A DNA stretch of 16,029 bases from an uncultured Succinatimonas sp. (lineage in GTDB: Bacteria > Pseudomonadota > Gammaproteobacteria > Enterobacterales > Succinivibrionaceae). Under the pieces are notes generated by a model that had not been told where the DNA came from, ran no database searches, and was given only the letters and a program-made list of their open reading frames with translations. The stretch is taken from contig URKL01000008.1 of NCBI GenBank assembly GCA_900548485.1, positions 1 through 16,029 on the forward strand. Reading direction: 5' to 3'. How positions within the stretch are numbered: position 1 is the stretch's first letter; every line of letters starts with the position of its first letter. A program made the translations under genes and the position numbers. Below, one piece after another: positions 15,419 to 16,029 of this stretch.

Positions 15419-15652
15419 TCAGTTTTTCTTTTGAATGATAAAAGTAAAATTATTTTTGTAATCAGGGACGGCTAATAATTTGTGTCCCATGAAATTACAA
15501 AATGCAGGGATGTCTCTTAAAGAAACAGGATCGTTAGATTCAATTTCGATAATTTGTCCTGGTGATGCTTTTCTCACAGCATTGCGCAAAAGAGTAAGAG
15601 GCTCAGGACATGAGAGGTTTAAAGCGTTTATATGATAAATCTCTGAAGACAT
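15419..15652 (-). CDS. tusA: Sulfurtransferase TusA family protein
   Basis: TusA takes persulfide sulfur from IscS and passes it down the Tus relay to MnmA for 2-thiolation of U34 in tRNAs. The 77-residue product has the active-site cysteine in LSCPEP (C15), a GQIIEIESNDP strand (32-42), and the RDIPAFCNFMGH segment (46-57), matching E. coli TusA (81 residues) closely. The start ATG at 15652 leaves a normal N-terminus; the upstream AAAAAG is a weak ribosome binding site. It is a leftward single gene with a TATAAT at 15755-15750 on its strand as a possible -10, leaving a leader of about 90 nt that contains a hairpin. It acts on the same tRNA position as MnmE at the other end of the window. Confidence 0.93.
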   Translation of the reverse strand: MSSEIYHINALNLSCPEPLTLLRNAVRKASPGQIIEIESNDPVSLRDIPAFCNFMGHKLLAVPDYKNNFTFIIQKKN

Positions 15653-15684
15653 AACTTTTTAAAAGTGTTTTTAGTTTAAGTTAG

Positions 15685-15708
15685 AGCTTTATTTTTTTTG
15701 ATAAAGCT
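15685..15708 (-). other. Stem-loop in the tusA leader
   Basis: AGCTTTAT (15685-15692) and ATAAAGCT (15701-15708) are perfect 8-bp arms around an 8-nt loop, about 35 nt upstream of the tusA ATG on the template orientation. It could influence tusA translation or transcription, but the AT-rich stem is weak and no specific regulator is recognisable. Confidence 0.35.
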
Positions 15709-15801
15709 AATTTTAAGACTATAAATCAAGCAATCATAATCTTAGTTTAATTATAGGATAAGTTTTTTTTATCATATTTAACAATATATGGTCTATTATA
15801 T

Positions 15802-15830
15802 TTGTAATTTTTATTTTATTCATATATAAT
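15802..15830 (+). promoter_or_regulatory. Sigma-70 promoter of the tRNA-Thr gene
   Basis: TTGTAA (15802-15807), a 17-bp spacer and a perfect TATAAT (15825-15830). The transcription start would fall at about 15837, just a few bases before the mature 5' end at 15842. This is the clearest promoter in the window. Confidence 0.8.
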
Positions 15831-15841
15831 GATCCTCGTTT

Positions 15842-15917
15842 GCTGGCATAGCTCAGTTGGTAGAGCTCCTGTTTTGTAAACAGGAGGTCGTGGGTTCAAG
15901 CCCTACTGCCAGCACCA
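15842..15917 (+). tRNA. tRNA-Thr (anticodon UGU)
   Basis: A complete 76-nt cloverleaf: acceptor GCTGGCA (15842-15848) pairs with TGCCAGC (15907-15913); D stem GCTC/GAGC with loop AGTTGGTA; anticodon stem CCTGT/ACAGG with loop TTTGTAA and anticodon TGT at positions 34-36 (15875-15877); variable loop AGGTC; T stem GTGGG/CCTAC (one G-U pair) with loop TTCAAGC; discriminator A and an encoded CCA. The anticodon reads ACA and, by wobble, other ACN threonine codons. It stands alone between its own promoter and terminator, divergent from tusA. Confidence 0.97.
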
Positions 15918-15923
15918 CTAATC

Positions 15924-15948
15924 ACCACCGTTAAGGTGGTTTTTTTTT
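15924..15948 (+). terminator. Rho-independent terminator of tRNA-Thr
   Basis: ACCACC (15924-15929), loop GTTAA, GGTGGT (15935-15940), then an unbroken T run to 15948. It starts 6 nt after the tRNA CCA, so the transcript carries a single tRNA. The remaining 81 bp to the window end show nothing recognisable. Confidence 0.92.
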
Positions 15949-16029
15949 GTCTTTTTTTTACTATATCTTTAGCTTTTTATCTTTTATAATCAAATAATTT
16001 AATTTTTATTAAAAGCCCTTTAGCTATTT

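Overview
The window is a dnaA-centred chromosomal segment of an AT-rich gammaproteobacterium. Gene order (rpmH-rnpA-yidD-yidC-mnmE on one strand, dnaA-dnaN-recF-gyrB diverging on the other), the GyrB with the enlarged gammaproteobacterial TOPRIM insert, the separate glyQ/glyS subunits, TusA and the HexR-like regulator all fit that class. Low GC and the detailed protein sequences make an Aeromonadales/Succinivibrionaceae-type anaerobe my best guess; this is inference, not proof.

Layout. 1-3696 (minus strand): the ribosomal protein L34 / RNase P protein / YidD / YidC / MnmE operon, compact and with overlapping genes; mnmE runs off the left edge. 3697-3875: a short divergent promoter region with two perfect inverted repeats. 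3876-10075 (plus strand): dnaA, dnaN, recF and gyrB, i.e. replication initiation, sliding clamp, gap repair and supercoiling. A hairpin overlaps the recF ribosome binding site. 10076-10830: a noncoding region with two stem-loops behind gyrB and then the most striking element of the window, five perfect 16-bp parS palindromes (TGTTCCACGTGGAACA) in an almost perfect tandem array with a 74-bp period. 10831-11649 (minus): an RpiR/HexR-type regulator with a degenerate SIS domain. 11650-12157: a very AT-rich noncoding stretch ending in the glyS terminator. 12158-15162 (minus): glyQ-glyS, the two subunits of tetrameric glycyl-tRNA synthetase. 15419-15652 (minus): tusA. 15842-15917 (plus): a tRNA-Thr(UGU) with a clear promoter and terminator.

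How it works together. Most genes are housekeeping: translation (L34, GlyRS, tRNA-Thr), tRNA processing and modification (RnpA, MnmE, TusA), membrane insertion (YidC, YidD), and replication. The parS array suggests that this locus is the chromosomal centromere on which ParB loads next to the dnaA region; parA/parB are not in the window. DnaA has a variant DNA-contact motif and I see no cluster of consensus DnaA boxes, so the position of oriC cannot be fixed from this sequence.
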